The notes beneath the pieces are model-generated. The model worked only from the letters and a program-made list of their open reading frames with translations, had not been told where the DNA came from and searched no databases. A stretch of 64,000 nt of DNA. Source: Roseiterribacter gracilis (lineage in GTDB: Bacteria; Pseudomonadota; Alphaproteobacteria; BOG-932; Roseiterribacteraceae). Positions 25,799 through 34,570 of this stretch are shown here, piece after piece. The DNA is taken from positions 682,001 through 746,000 of the forward strand of contig BOPV01000001.1 in NCBI GenBank assembly GCA_018332375.1. The letters run 5' to 3'. A program made the translations under genes and the position numbers. How positions within the stretch are numbered: position 1 is the stretch's first letter; the number at the start of each line of letters is the position of its first letter.

Positions 25799-26662
25799 CT
25801 ACCGCCGCCCACCAGCGCGCTTTTTCGCAGTCGCCTTCTTCTTCGCCGGCGCTTTCTTCGTGGCCTTCTTCGCGGCCGCACCTTTGCCCAGGCTCTGCTT
25901 CAGCGCGTCCATTAGGTCGATCACGTTGTCGCCGCGCACGGCGTGTTTGGGTTCTGGGATCTCCTTGCCGGCGGATTTGGTCTTTACCAGCTTGCGCAAC
26001 GCTGCCTGGTAGCGGTCTTCGAACAGGCCAGGATCGAACGGACCTTCGAGCCGCTTGATCAGGTCGGTGGCGACGCTCAGCAATTCGCGGGAGGATTTCT
26101 TTTTGGGAATGTCGGCAAAGTAGTCTTTGCCGTGCCGCACTTCACGCTCGTCGCGCAGGGTGGTGAGAATCAAACCGTTGCCGCATGCTTTGAGCAATAC
26201 CGGATGTTCCCGCGTCGACAGAGTGACGCGCGCGATCGCGGCTTTCTCCGTCTGCGCCATCGCATCGCGAATGACACCGTAGGCTTCTTCGGCGACGTTG
26301 CCGTCGGGAACGACGTAGTAGGGCGTGTCGAGATAAATCTCGTTGACGTCGCTGGCATCGACGAAGCGTTCAATGTCGATCATGTGCGCGGTCGGCACGT
26401 CGACTTTCTCCAGCTCTTCGTTCGTGATCTCGACATAATGGCCTTTCGAGACCTCAAAGCCTTTGACGATGTCGTCGCGATCGACCTCCTTGCCGGTCGT
26501 CGCGTCGACGAGCCGCTGCTTGACCCGGTTGCCGGTCGCGGAATTGAGCTGGTGGAAATGGATCCGCTCGGCCGCGGTCGTCGCAGGCGCCAGCCGGACA
26601 GGTGCGGTCACGAGCGAGAGTTTGAGGTGACCTTTCCAGGTCGTGCGTTTTGCTGCTGCCAT
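25799..26662 (-). CDS. ku: Ku-like non-homologous end-joining protein
   Basis: It binds DNA double-strand ends as a homodimer and recruits ligase LigD. The protein is 287 residues, usual for bacterial Ku. It begins AAAKRTTWKGHLKLSLVTAPVR and has the core RVKQRLVDATTGKEVDRDDIVKGFE and the C-terminal NVIDLMDALKQSL. A Lys/Ala-rich tail (KKATKKAPAKKKATAKKR) probably contacts DNA. No ligD is in this window. The ATG at 26662 is chosen over an upstream open frame because GGAGG lies just before it. That GGAGG is paired inside a hairpin. Confidence 0.92.
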   Translation of the reverse strand: MAAAKRTTWKGHLKLSLVTAPVRLAPATTAAERIHFHQLNSATGNRVKQRLVDATTGKEVDRDDIVKGFEVSKGHYVEITNEELEKVDVPTAHMIDIERFVDASDVNEIYLDTPYYVVPDGNVAEEAYGVIRDAMAQTEKAAIARVTLSTREHPVLLKACGNGLILTTLRDEREVRHGKDYFADIPKKKSSRELLSVATDLIKRLEGPFDPGLFEDRYQAALRKLVKTKSAGKEIPEPKHAVRGDNVIDLMDALKQSLGKGAAAKKATKKAPAKKKATAKKRAGGRR

Positions 26663-26663
26663 G

Positions 26664-26684
26664 GTTCCTCCGTTGGGGAGGAAC
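26664..26684 (-). promoter_or_regulatory. Hairpin covering the ku ribosome binding site
   Basis: In the minus-strand mRNA GTTCCTCC pairs exactly with GGAGGAAC across a 5-base loop. The 3' arm contains the Shine-Dalgarno and ends one base before the AUG. This could keep Ku translation low until the leader is opened. Confidence 0.55.
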
Positions 26685-26902
26685 GCCGGAAGTGGCCGGT
26701 GGTTGCCTTGCGCGCTTACGCCAACGATTAGAGGCCTGCGATGGTGGCGTCGGCGTTGAAACACGAATCGGCGCCGTTCCAACGGGTATGGGCGACCCGG
26801 ACAGGGCATCCGAGTGGAGGCCGCCGCCGGCGCCTGCGTTGTTAGATGCCAGCAGGATCTCGTATATTTCGACGCCGTATCGCTGACCGTGCGGGAGCTT
26901 CG

Positions 26903-27403
26903 ATGATCCGGACTTTGCTTTTTCTCGCGCTGCTGTTGGCCGCTGCACCCGTGGCCGACGCGGCGTACAATCCCAACGTCACGGTGCGTGAGCGCGCCTT
27001 TGCATCGTCGGTGCAGGCGGCGATCAAGCGCAACGATGCCAACTGGATCGCCGAGAATGTGCGCTACCCGATCCGTGTCTGCGTCGGAGCCGAGCTGACT
27101 CAGATCAAGGACAAAAAGCAGTTCTTGAAAGAATACAGCAGCATCATCGACGCGCGCGTCGAGAAGAACGTCGTCGGCGACGACCTGAATTTCCTAAACA
27201 AGAATTTCCAGGGCGTTCTGCTCGGCGGCGGCAGCATTCTGATCTATGATAGCGGTGAGGGCGATCCGGCGCCGAAGCGCCAACGGTCGCTGAGCTTGAA
27301 CGTGGCACCACCCGAAGAGACGCTCGAAGGCGGGCATCCGCTGATCACAGCGATCAACAACGGCTCGGTCGATCCGACCAGCCGCCGTTTGAAATGCCAA
27401 TAA
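26903..27403 (+). CDS. Secreted protein of unknown function
   Basis: This 166-residue exported protein has a signal peptide ending in VADAA (about residue 20). The mature part has NDANWIAENVRYPIRV, then IKDKKQFLKEYSSIIDARV and GGGSILIYDSGEGDPAP. It resembles periplasmic NTF2-like proteins that carry a loosely conserved C-terminus. GGGAG lies before the ATG at 26903. The 240 bp between it and the divergent ku gene hold the ku leader hairpin and otherwise nothing I recognise. Confidence 0.65.
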   Translation: MIRTLLFLALLLAAAPVADAAYNPNVTVRERAFASSVQAAIKRNDANWIAENVRYPIRVCVGAELTQIKDKKQFLKEYSSIIDARVEKNVVGDDLNFLNKNFQGVLLGGGSILIYDSGEGDPAPKRQRSLSLNVAPPEETLEGGHPLITAINNGSVDPTSRRLKCQ

Positions 27404-27409
27404 ACGCAG

Positions 27410-27559
27410 TCAGTGCCGTTTGAAGTACTGCACGTCGCGCTCGTGTTTTTCGGCTGCGGCGCGCGTGCTGAACGTACCGAGATTGCGGCGCTTGCCGGTC
27501 TTCGGATTCACCTTCCGCGAATAGAGTCGGTATTCACCGGATTTGAGTTTGCGGATCAT
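27410..27559 (-). CDS. Small basic protein (49 aa)
   Basis: This short soluble protein is rich in Lys/Arg: KLKSGEYRLYSRKVNPKTGKRRNLGTF up to the C-terminal YFKRH, split here by a Ser/Thr turn. It looks like a conserved small beta-hairpin/helix protein and may bind nucleic acid. Support comes from its composition and its placement between the convergent secreted-protein gene and the FAH gene, 35 bp after the latter's stop. No strong ribosome site is visible. Confidence 0.55.
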   Translation of the reverse strand: MIRKLKSGEYRLYSRKVNPKTGKRRNLGTFSTRAAAEKHERDVQYFKRH

Positions 27560-27594
27560 ACAAACTGAACCGCGTCGCCGGGCGCAGGTTCCGG

Positions 27595-28443
27595 TTAGGG
27601 CGACGCGACCACGCGCTGCCGCTGTTCGCCCAGCCCTTCGATCCCCAATGTCACGACGTCGCCTTCGCGCAGATAGCGCGACGGCTTTTGCGCCATGCCG
27701 ACGCCAGGCGGCGTGCCGGTCGTGATCACGTCGCCAGGTCGCAGCAGCATGAATTGTGAGACGTGCGCCACGATCTGCCGGACGGTGAAGATCATCGTCG
27801 CGGTCGAACCGCGCTGCATTTTCTCGCCGTTGAGGTCGAGCCAAAGCGGCAAGGCCTGCACGTCGGCGATTTCGTCCGGCGTCACGAGATAGGGACCAAG
27901 CGGGCCGAATGTCGGGCAGCCTTTGCCTTTGATCCATTGGCCGCCGCCGCGTTCGAGCTGCCAGCCGCGTTCGGACACGTCGTTGCAAACGCAATAGCCT
28001 GCGATGACCGTGTCGACGTCGGACTCGGCGAGATAGCTTGCTTCGGCGCCGATCACGATCGCCAGCTCGACTTCCCAATCGACTTTGCTACTGCCACGCG
28101 GCAGCACGATGTCGTCGTTGGGACCGCTGACGCAGGATTGCGCCTTGTTGAACAAGATCGGCTCGGCCGGGGCCTGCATGCCCGCTTCGGCGGCATGATC
28201 GGCATAGTTGAGTCCGACGGCGATGAAGTTGCCAACGTTGTTGACGCACGGACCCAGACGAACTTCGTCGCCGATGATCGGCAGGCGCTTCAAATCGGCG
28301 TCGCGCAACTGCGCCAAGGCCGACGGATAGAGATACGTCCCGCTCAGATCGGGCAGCAGCGCGGAGGCATCGCGACGCAGATTTTGCGCGTCGAGAATGC
28401 CCGGCCGCTCTCTGCCGCTCGGTCCGAAGCGGAACAGCTTCAT
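27595..28443 (-). CDS. Fumarylacetoacetate hydrolase family protein
   Basis: This is a metal-dependent C-C hydrolase, decarboxylase or isomerase-type enzyme of 282 residues. The C-terminal FAH domain starts at about residue 75 with AVGLNYADHAAEAG. Metal-binding acids lie in KVDWEVELAIVIG, and GYCVCNDVSERGWQ, KGCPTFGPLGPYLV and GDVITTGTPPGVG follow. These motifs suit ureidoglycolate lyase/2-hydroxyhepta-dienedioate-isomerase-like members. The start ATG lies one base after the M14 peptidase stop, so the two are cotranscribed and probably coupled. The substrate is unknown. Confidence 0.85.
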   Translation of the reverse strand: MKLFRFGPSGRERPGILDAQNLRRDASALLPDLSGTYLYPSALAQLRDADLKRLPIIGDEVRLGPCVNNVGNFIAVGLNYADHAAEAGMQAPAEPILFNKAQSCVSGPNDDIVLPRGSSKVDWEVELAIVIGAEASYLAESDVDTVIAGYCVCNDVSERGWQLERGGGQWIKGKGCPTFGPLGPYLVTPDEIADVQALPLWLDLNGEKMQRGSTATMIFTVRQIVAHVSQFMLLRPGDVITTGTPPGVGMAQKPSRYLREGDVVTLGIEGLGEQRQRVVASP

Positions 28444-28444
28444 G

Positions 28445-31345
28445 TCACAGGCCGCCGCTCGCCGCTTCTTTCTTGGGCGGCGTGCCGGCGTCGAGATGAT
28501 CCCAATGCAGGATCGCGTTGAAGCCCAGAAAGTAACTGCCTTGCGTCTGCCACCGCCAGAACGGGCGCAGCGCATACAGCACCATGTGGCCTTTGCCCGA
28601 CGGGACGTCGACCAGCAGCGCTTTGTTGGTGAGCGTCGAGCCGCCGACCAGCAAGCCCGACAGAAGAATGTCGTCGGCCTTGGCCGGGAACTGCATCACG
28701 GTGCGCGGTTCCTGCGTCGGCTCGGCACCGAACGAGCGCCGGTTGTTGCTGCCGAACGGCGACAGGTTCGACGGGTTGGGCGCTGGCTTTTTCTCTTCGG
28801 TCGCAGGATCGGGTTTCCACGGCGACACCGCAGGCAGCACTGCGTTCGGCGTCACGTTCTGACTCAGTCGCGCGCCCGGCGCGTTGGGATCGAAATACGG
28901 ATTGATGCCCGCGCCACGTCCCACCGTCAGTACCGGTGCTTCCGAGAAATAGACCGGCAGTTCTTTGCCTTCGTAGCCGTAGACAAGCGGGCTCGCCTGG
29001 TCGGCCAGCACGCCGCGCATGATCGAGCCTTTGCTGAACAGATCGGTCGGCTTGCTGATGCTGACGCCTTGGGCAACGCCGTACTGCGTCAACAGCTCGA
29101 CCGTGGTGCCGTCGCCAATCAGTGTGCCGCCCGCTTCGACGAACTTTTTCAGCTCGGCGATGCCGTCGACGCCAAGACCGCCGCGAATGTCGTCGGCCTG
29201 GTCGAGCACGCCGAGATTGGGCGTCAGCTCGCTCTTCTTGTAGGGGATCGGATCGTTGCCGTGCAGCGGCACGCCGTTGACCGCGTCGGCCACCGTGCCG
29301 TTCACCGTCGGATAGATCAGCACGTCGAACTTCTTGCGCAGATTTCCTTCGCGCACCTTGATGTCGGCGAAATAGGTGTAGGGGACGCCATACGCGTCCA
29401 GCGCCGCGCGCCACCAGCCTTCATCCTGCGTGCGCAGCCAGGAATGGAGATAGCCGATGCGCGGCGTCGTCAGCGCGTGAGATTTGACCGACGGCGCCGT
29501 CGCGACCGCTTCGCCGCTGACGCCAAGCTCGGCCACGACTTTCTCGACCGCGTTGCGATCCGCGTTGGTGAGAATGAAGGTGCCGGCAGCATATTTGCGG
29601 CCGTCGATTTCGAACGCTTCTTCGGCTGCCTGCATCTTGGCGTTCGGCAGTTTGAAGCGCAGCGCGACCAACGGATTGTCGCCGGTGTGGTTGATCAGAA
29701 TCGTATTGCCGCTGCCGGTGATTGTGCCTTTGGGCGCGATGTCCGCAGTCAGCAACGTCATCTTCTGCTGCAGCACGGCGGGATCGCGCACGACCTTCAA
29801 GTCGACATTGCGCATATATTGCATCGTCCAGCCCGTATCGTCGTAGGGGCGAGGATTGGCGGCGGGGTAGACCTGCACGCCGAGATACATGTCGAGCAAG
29901 GTACGATAGGGCTGATCGGCACGGATGACATAGTCGCCGGCAGCAACCTTGACCTTCCCGGCGGTGAAGTCGGTATCGGCTACGCTGATCTCAGCACCCT
30001 GCCGGCGCAACGTGTTCAACATGTCGGCGACGTTGAGCTTCGCCGTCTGTTTCGCCGGCACGACCCAGGCATTGATCGCATCCGCCTGTTTGCCGGCGTC
30101 GATCGCGCGCTTGTTCTTGAGCCAGTAATTTTCGAGATAGAGCTCGTGGTCGCTCGCAACCTTGTTGAGCGCGAAGAGTAGCGCCGATTGCTGGATGTTG
30201 ACCGTGTTGCGCGGACCCCAGGCGATCGACGGCAGCGGCGGGTTCGGCCGGTACCATTCGCGGCTGGTGACGGTCGGCGGCAGTTTCAGTTCTTTGTTGA
30301 TGTCAGGGCCGTAGCTCTGCACCTCATAAAAGCGGCCAAAGGAATTGTGCGTGACCGCAATCCAGAACAGGTAGTTGGGCACCCAGCCGTCATAGAAACC
30401 GTAGGTCCAGACGCCGGGCACGCCGCGCTTGGCCATCTCCATCACTTCGGTCTGCGCCAGCAACCACCATTCGTTGCTTTGAATCGCATCGAGCGACGGG
30501 TTGTACGGGCCGGTTCCGGTCGAAGCGTAAAGATAGGACTGCGCTTCGTGCAGATCGTGCAGCACGGTCGGACGCCATTCCAACATGCCGGCGGTGATCG
30601 CCTGCGTCAGTTTGAGGAACTGGCCCATCCCGTCGCGATTGTTGTCGTGCGCGACGTAGCGGCCCCAATACATCAGCGGCGGCTTCGGCTTGTTGGTCTT
30701 CTTGCCGTAGTAATAGGTGTCGACATGTTTCTCACGTCCGTCGACTTCGACGACGGGGGTGATGAACACGACCGAATTCTTGCGGATCTGCTCGACGAAG
30801 GGCGTGTCTTCGACGATCAGACGGTAGGCGAGTTCGATCAGCGTTTCCGGCCCGCCAGTTTCCGGCGAATGAATGCCGCTGGTGAGCCAGTAGATCGGCT
30901 TGGCGGTTTTGATCAGCGCGCGCGCCTGCGCTTCGCTGGTTTTGCGTGGATCGCCGAGCGCAGCCAGCGCAGCCTTGTTCTGGTCGAGATCTTTCAGCAC
31001 CGCTTCATCGGCGATGGCGAGCACGATCAGGTCACGACCTTCTTCGGTCTTGCCCAAGGTAAAGAACTTCGCGCGCGGCGACGCTTTGGCGAGCGTCTCG
31101 TAATAGCGCTGAATGTCTTTGGCGTAGGTCAGTTCGCCGGGCGTGCCGGGAATGCGGCCGAAGAATTTTAGCGGCGAGGGGACGGTGTCGGACGCCGGCA
31201 TGTGATCGACCAGCTCGGTCGTAATCCGTTTGTCGACCAGATGCTGTTCGATCAGCTTGGTGTATTCGACATCCGGTTTCTGCTCGGCGTGGGCCGTTGC
31301 GGCGAAGGCGAGAAGCGCAAGCACGGCCGAGATTGATTTCGTCAT
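28445..31345 (-). CDS. Large secreted M14-family zinc carboxypeptidase-like protein
   Basis: This exported metallopeptidase has 966 residues, far longer than a single M14 domain. The signal peptide ends in TAHAEQ. The M14 domain spans about residues 40-400. The first zinc ligands lie in SGIHSPETGG (His and Glu), the substrate region is AHDNNRDGMGQF, and the third zinc His is probably in VLHDLHEAQSY. The C-terminal 500 residues include mixed regions such as GGTLIGDGTTVELL, resembling a class-I glutamine-amidotransferase-like fold, and a Pro/Asn-rich linker. The start at 31345 is chosen for the signal peptide. The FAH gene follows immediately. Confidence 0.85.
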   Translation of the reverse strand: MTKSISAVLALLAFAATAHAEQKPDVEYTKLIEQHLVDKRITTELVDHMPASDTVPSPLKFFGRIPGTPGELTYAKDIQRYYETLAKASPRAKFFTLGKTEEGRDLIVLAIADEAVLKDLDQNKAALAALGDPRKTSEAQARALIKTAKPIYWLTSGIHSPETGGPETLIELAYRLIVEDTPFVEQIRKNSVVFITPVVEVDGREKHVDTYYYGKKTNKPKPPLMYWGRYVAHDNNRDGMGQFLKLTQAITAGMLEWRPTVLHDLHEAQSYLYASTGTGPYNPSLDAIQSNEWWLLAQTEVMEMAKRGVPGVWTYGFYDGWVPNYLFWIAVTHNSFGRFYEVQSYGPDINKELKLPPTVTSREWYRPNPPLPSIAWGPRNTVNIQQSALLFALNKVASDHELYLENYWLKNKRAIDAGKQADAINAWVVPAKQTAKLNVADMLNTLRRQGAEISVADTDFTAGKVKVAAGDYVIRADQPYRTLLDMYLGVQVYPAANPRPYDDTGWTMQYMRNVDLKVVRDPAVLQQKMTLLTADIAPKGTITGSGNTILINHTGDNPLVALRFKLPNAKMQAAEEAFEIDGRKYAAGTFILTNADRNAVEKVVAELGVSGEAVATAPSVKSHALTTPRIGYLHSWLRTQDEGWWRAALDAYGVPYTYFADIKVREGNLRKKFDVLIYPTVNGTVADAVNGVPLHGNDPIPYKKSELTPNLGVLDQADDIRGGLGVDGIAELKKFVEAGGTLIGDGTTVELLTQYGVAQGVSISKPTDLFSKGSIMRGVLADQASPLVYGYEGKELPVYFSEAPVLTVGRGAGINPYFDPNAPGARLSQNVTPNAVLPAVSPWKPDPATEEKKPAPNPSNLSPFGSNNRRSFGAEPTQEPRTVMQFPAKADDILLSGLLVGGSTLTNKALLVDVPSGKGHMVLYALRPFWRWQTQGSYFLGFNAILHWDHLDAGTPPKKEAASGGL

Positions 31346-31636
31346 GGTGGGTCCCCGACTTGAAGCCTGTTCCACGCGCCAATTCTGGCGTTCTTGGATC
31401 AGCCTCTATCCGGTGCCCCATCTGCTTTGTCTACGGCCGATTTCCGGCAGCGTTTTGTTAGCGGTTGACGGCACGTGCGGTGCCAAGGCGACCGTTCGTC
31501 CTGCCGAAGCTGCAAATTTCATTTTCCTGACGAAACGACCGGACGCAGGGACCGTTTGTGCCCGCCCGGTGTTGAACCCACCACGGACCTGCGCATTCAC
31601 GCCAGCGGGACATGATTTCGACACGGGAGACGAATG

Positions 31637-32161
31637 ATGGCGATCAAATCAGTGCAGGATTTTCTGCTGAATGAGTTACGCGACACGCTGAGCGCCGAAA
31701 AGCAACTGCTCAAGGCGATCCCCAAGATGGCAAAAGCTGCGACCGATCCGCAGCTGCAGGACGCGTTCATGACGCATCTGGAAGAAACCAAAGGTCAGGT
31801 CGAACGGCTCGAAAAGGCGTTTGCCGAGTTGGGTGCGGCGCCGCGCGCCAAGACCTGCGAAGCGATGAAAGGTCTAGTCGAAGAGGCGCAGGAGCTGATC
31901 GACGAAGACCTGCCGCCGGAATTTCTCGATGTCGGCCTGATCATCGCGGCGCAAAAGGTCGAGCATTACGAGATCGCGGCCTATGGCTCGCTGACCACCT
32001 TGGCCAAGTCGCTCGATCTGCGCCCGGTAGGTTTGCTGATGGGCGAAACGCTCAATGAAGAACTCAATGCCGACAAACTGCTGACCAAGCTTGCGGTCGG
32101 CGGCATCAACCGCAAGGCCATCGAGATGGCCGGCGCGGAAGAGGAAGAAGAAGTCGGTTGA
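31637..32161 (+). CDS. Ferritin-like DUF892 protein (YciE/YciF type)
   Basis: This 174-residue four-helix bundle protein is often linked to stress. VQDFLLNELRDTLSAEKQLLKAIPKMAKAA at the start, HLEETKGQVERLEKAF, and QKVEHYEIAAYGSL carry the Glu/His pattern of ferritin-like DUF892. There are two consecutive ATGs at 31634 and 31637. The second is better spaced (six bases) from GGGAGA. It is divergent from the M14 gene across 291 bp, where I see no clear operator. A near-match to a general-stress promoter, TGAAC-N16-CATT, lies at 31573-31597. Confidence 0.86.
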   Translation: MAIKSVQDFLLNELRDTLSAEKQLLKAIPKMAKAATDPQLQDAFMTHLEETKGQVERLEKAFAELGAAPRAKTCEAMKGLVEEAQELIDEDLPPEFLDVGLIIAAQKVEHYEIAAYGSLTTLAKSLDLRPVGLLMGETLNEELNADKLLTKLAVGGINRKAIEMAGAEEEEEVG

Positions 32162-32167
32162 GGTTCG

Positions 32168-32195
32168 GGCGGGCCGGCGTAATTGCCGGCCCGCC
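32168..32195 (+). terminator. Terminator hairpin after the ferritin-like gene
   Basis: A perfect 11-bp stem (GGCGGGCCGGC with GCCGGCCCGCC, loop GTAATT) begins seven bases past the stop and is followed by GCTTCATTTC. It is also between convergent genes, so it may work in both directions. Confidence 0.7.
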
Positions 32196-32248
32196 GCTTC
32201 ATTTCACCGTTGCTGAGTCACGGCGATCTGTTCGCCTTCATAACAACT

Positions 32249-32965
32249 TCAGCCACGGGTCAGCACCGCCGCGAGGCGTGCGTCGGCACCGAGATCGGCG
32301 TCATCCAAACGCAAGGGTGAAGCCGAAAGCCGTGCGAAGAGTTCCGCGACATCGTGATAGACGGCGATGCAACCTGCCTTCCGCATCGTTGCCATCCCGA
32401 AGGCGCCACCCAAAACGCCGATCGTGCGAATTCCGACCGCAGTCGCGGCCTGGACGTCATAGATCGTGTCGCCGATGGCCAGTACGCGCTGCGTGTTCGG
32501 CCCGCCCAAACGTTTGAGCGCGAGCTGGAAAATGTCGGGGTCGGGCTTGGACCGCTCAACATCGTCCATGCAGACGAGAACATCGACGAGGTCGGTCGCG
32601 CGGGTGAGGCGCAAATAGTGTTCGATATCTTCCTTGTCGCCCGACGAGCCGATCGCAATTTTCACGCCCGCTTCGCGCAGGCGCGTCATTAGCGGAGCGG
32701 ACATGGCGAAGGCGCGCACATCAGGACGGTGCTGCGCACGAAAAATCTTTCCTTGCGCTTCAGCGATCCGGTCGTGCGTACGTTTGCTCTCCTGCGGCAG
32801 CAAGGTGGGCAGCAGATGGTCTGCGCCTTTGCCCATCTGTTGCCGTACCGCATCGCGCGTGACGTCAAAATTGTTGCGGACAAAGGCTTCGTGCCAAGCC
32901 ACGATTTCGTGGACGACGGAATCGACCAGGGTGCCGTCGACGTCGAAAATTACTGCGTCAATCAT
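32249..32965 (-). CDS. HAD-family phosphatase
   Basis: This is a phosphoglycolate-phosphatase-like HAD hydrolase of 238 residues. Motif I is FDVDGTLVDS (nucleophile Asp near residue 8), motif II IAIGSSGDKEDIEHY, motif III the Lys of ERSKPDPDIFQLALKRLG, and motif IV IGDTIYDVQAATAVG. A helical cap lies between motifs I and II. The ATG at 32965 is preceded by a weak GAGG. It is divergent from the frameshifted DUF6328-like gene by 44 bp. The substrate is unknown. Confidence 0.87.
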   Translation of the reverse strand: MIDAVIFDVDGTLVDSVVHEIVAWHEAFVRNNFDVTRDAVRQQMGKGADHLLPTLLPQESKRTHDRIAEAQGKIFRAQHRPDVRAFAMSAPLMTRLREAGVKIAIGSSGDKEDIEHYLRLTRATDLVDVLVCMDDVERSKPDPDIFQLALKRLGGPNTQRVLAIGDTIYDVQAATAVGIRTIGVLGGAFGMATMRKAGCIAVYHDVAELFARLSASPLRLDDADLGADARLAAVLTRG

Positions 32966-33009
32966 CAACCTCAGGAACCTGCGACGGCGGTATAGGTTTC
33001 CGGCTGACG

Positions 33010-33914
33010 ATGGAGTTTGGCGAGAAAGTCAAAACCGGCCTCGACGAGACGCGCATGCTCGTACTCGGGTGCCAGGTTCTGATCGGGTTTCAATTTCAGG
33101 CCGGATTTCAAGCAGCTTTGACGCGCTGGCGGATACGGCCAAATTCGCCAGTGCAGCAGCGTTGATTCTGCTGATTGCATCGCTGGCAGCATTGATTGTG
33201 CCCGGTGCACAGCACGGTGCTGTCGACGGCTATACAGCGACGCGACGGATCGAAGTCTGCATCACGCGCAGCACATTCATCGCTCTGTTGCCTTTGGCCG
33301 GGGCGCTTGCGATCGACATGGCTGTCGCACTCTCGCGCACGAACAGCACGATGTTCGCGCTCGCAAGCGGCGTCGCATTTGGCGCGCTGGCGCTGTGGTT
33401 CTGGTACGGGCTCGCGTTTCGGGATCGCGCGCGGTACGGCGCAGCCGCGCGGAAGATTGCTGCGGGGCGGCAAGAGGAGGGCACGCCGATGTCCGAAAAA
33501 ATCACGTACATGCTGACCGAAGCGCGCACGAACTTGCCGGGGGTGCAGGCGATGCTGGGATTTCAGCTGGCCGTCATCGTGACCCAGGGATTCGACGCGC
33601 TGCCGCCCTATGCGCGCTGGCTGCATCTCGCTGCACTGGGCCTTATGGCGTTGGCGATCATTCTGTTGATGGCCCCGGCCGTGTATCACCGCACAGTCTA
33701 CGCTGGTGAAAACAGTGCGCAGTTTCTCGCCTTGGGCGGACGCATGGTCTTCGCGGCGACGATTCCGCTGGCGCTGGGCCTTGCCGCGGATTGCTGTGTC
33801 GCAGTCGAAAAGATTCTGCATGCGACCGACCTGGCGGTCGCATGCGGCGTCGTTGTGCTGCTCGGGCTGACCGCGCTCTGGCACATCGTTCCGCTCTGGA
33901 TGCGTCCGCGCTGA
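33010..33914 (+). pseudogene. Tandem DUF6328-like membrane protein gene with a frameshift
   Basis: Two in-frame halves are needed to read this gene. From the ATG at 33010 one frame gives EFGEKVKTGLDETRMLVLG, then QVLIGFQFQAGFQAA. At about 33116 homology jumps to another frame as FDALADTAKFASAAALILLIA and runs to 33914. The second half repeats the same design: EKITYMLTEARTNLPGVQAM, then GFDALPPYARWLHLAALGLM and MAPAVYHRT. Each half has about four transmembrane segments, giving a duplicated DUF6328-like protein of about 300 residues. A missing T in the CTTTGA run would explain the break. It may be a true mutation or a sequencing error. Confidence 0.7.
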
Positions 33915-33923
33915 TCCAACCAT

Positions 33924-33948
33924 GGAACCGGCGCGCGTCTCGCAAGTT
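33924..33948 (+). promoter_or_regulatory. EcfG-like general stress promoter, GGAAC-N16-AGTT
   Basis: GGAAC at 33924-33928 and AGTT at 33945-33948 are separated by 16 bp, close to the alphaproteobacterial EcfG consensus GGAAC-N16/17-CGTT. Transcription would start almost at the next gene's ATG (33957), which has no Shine-Dalgarno. Confidence 0.4.
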
Positions 33949-33956
33949 CGCGTCGC

Positions 33957-34544
33957 ATGACCACACTCGATCTTGAAGCCAAGAAAGAAATCGGCGACGC
34001 GCCGGTTTCGTCGTCCGTCCGGTCCGATCGCGCGGCGATCGATCAGCAGGATCGCGATTGGGAAAACGGCACGCTCGTCGGACGCACCGTCACGATCAAT
34101 CGGCCGCGGCAGGACGTTTATTTATTCTGGCGCGACGTAGCGAACCTCGCGCGGGTCATGGAGAATGTCGAGCGCATCGACAAAATCGACGATCGGCGCT
34201 CGCACTGGGTCGTCACGGCGCCGGCAGGGCGTACCGTTGAATGGGACTCGGTGATCACTGAAGACGACCCGGGGCGGTTGCTCGCCTGGGAATCGGTTGA
34301 GGGTGCAGACGTGCGCCACACGGGGCGCGTCGAGTTTCGCGATGGCCCACCCGGTCGCGGCACGGAAGTTACGGCGACCATCGTCTATGACGCGCCCGCC
34401 GGCGAAGTCGGCCGCATCCTCGCAAAGCTTTTCCAGAAGGAACCGAAGATTCAGGCACGCCGCGACCTGCGGCGCCTGAAGCAGTTCATGGAAACCGGCG
34501 AGATCAGCACCAGCGAACCGCCAGACGCCGCACCGCGCGCGTAA
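33957..34544 (+). CDS. SRPBCC-family (polyketide cyclase/START-like) protein
   Basis: This 195-residue soluble protein has an SRPBCC hydrophobic-pocket domain at about residues 40-185. It contains [22 protein letters not shown] and [16 protein letters not shown], and the closing helix [13 protein letters not shown] is typical of the fold. No ribosome site precedes the ATG. It is the first gene of a three-gene operon, 26 bp before the zinc alcohol dehydrogenase. The same association of SRPBCC, ADH and SDR with ferritin-like DUF892 genes is common in stress loci. Confidence 0.82.
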   Translation: MTTLDLEAKKEIGDAPVSSSVRSDRAAIDQQDRDWENGTLVGRTVTINRPRQDVYLFWRDVANLARVMENVERIDKIDDRRSHWVVTAPAGRTVEWDSVITEDDPGRLLAWESVEGADVRHTGRVEFRDGPPGRGTEVTATIVYDAPAGEVGRILAKLFQKEPKIQARRDLRRLKQFMETGEISTSEPPDAAPRA

Positions 34545-34570
34545 CGTTACAGAAGGCAAGGAGAAGTCGA

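Noticed and set aside
28397..30181. A 594-codon plus-strand frame opposite the M14 peptidase and FAH genes
   Set aside because: It is Arg/Gln-rich and without domains. The minus strand carries conserved motifs throughout.
31573..31597. Second EcfG-like promoter (TGAAC-N16-CATT) before the ferritin-like gene
   Set aside because: It has a mismatch in both boxes. It is noted in the gene entry but is too weak to list as a feature.
33108..33124. Programmed ribosomal frameshift in the DUF6328-like gene
   Set aside because: The site CAGCTTTGAC lacks a heptameric slippery sequence and no downstream pseudoknot is evident. A one-base deletion or error is simpler.
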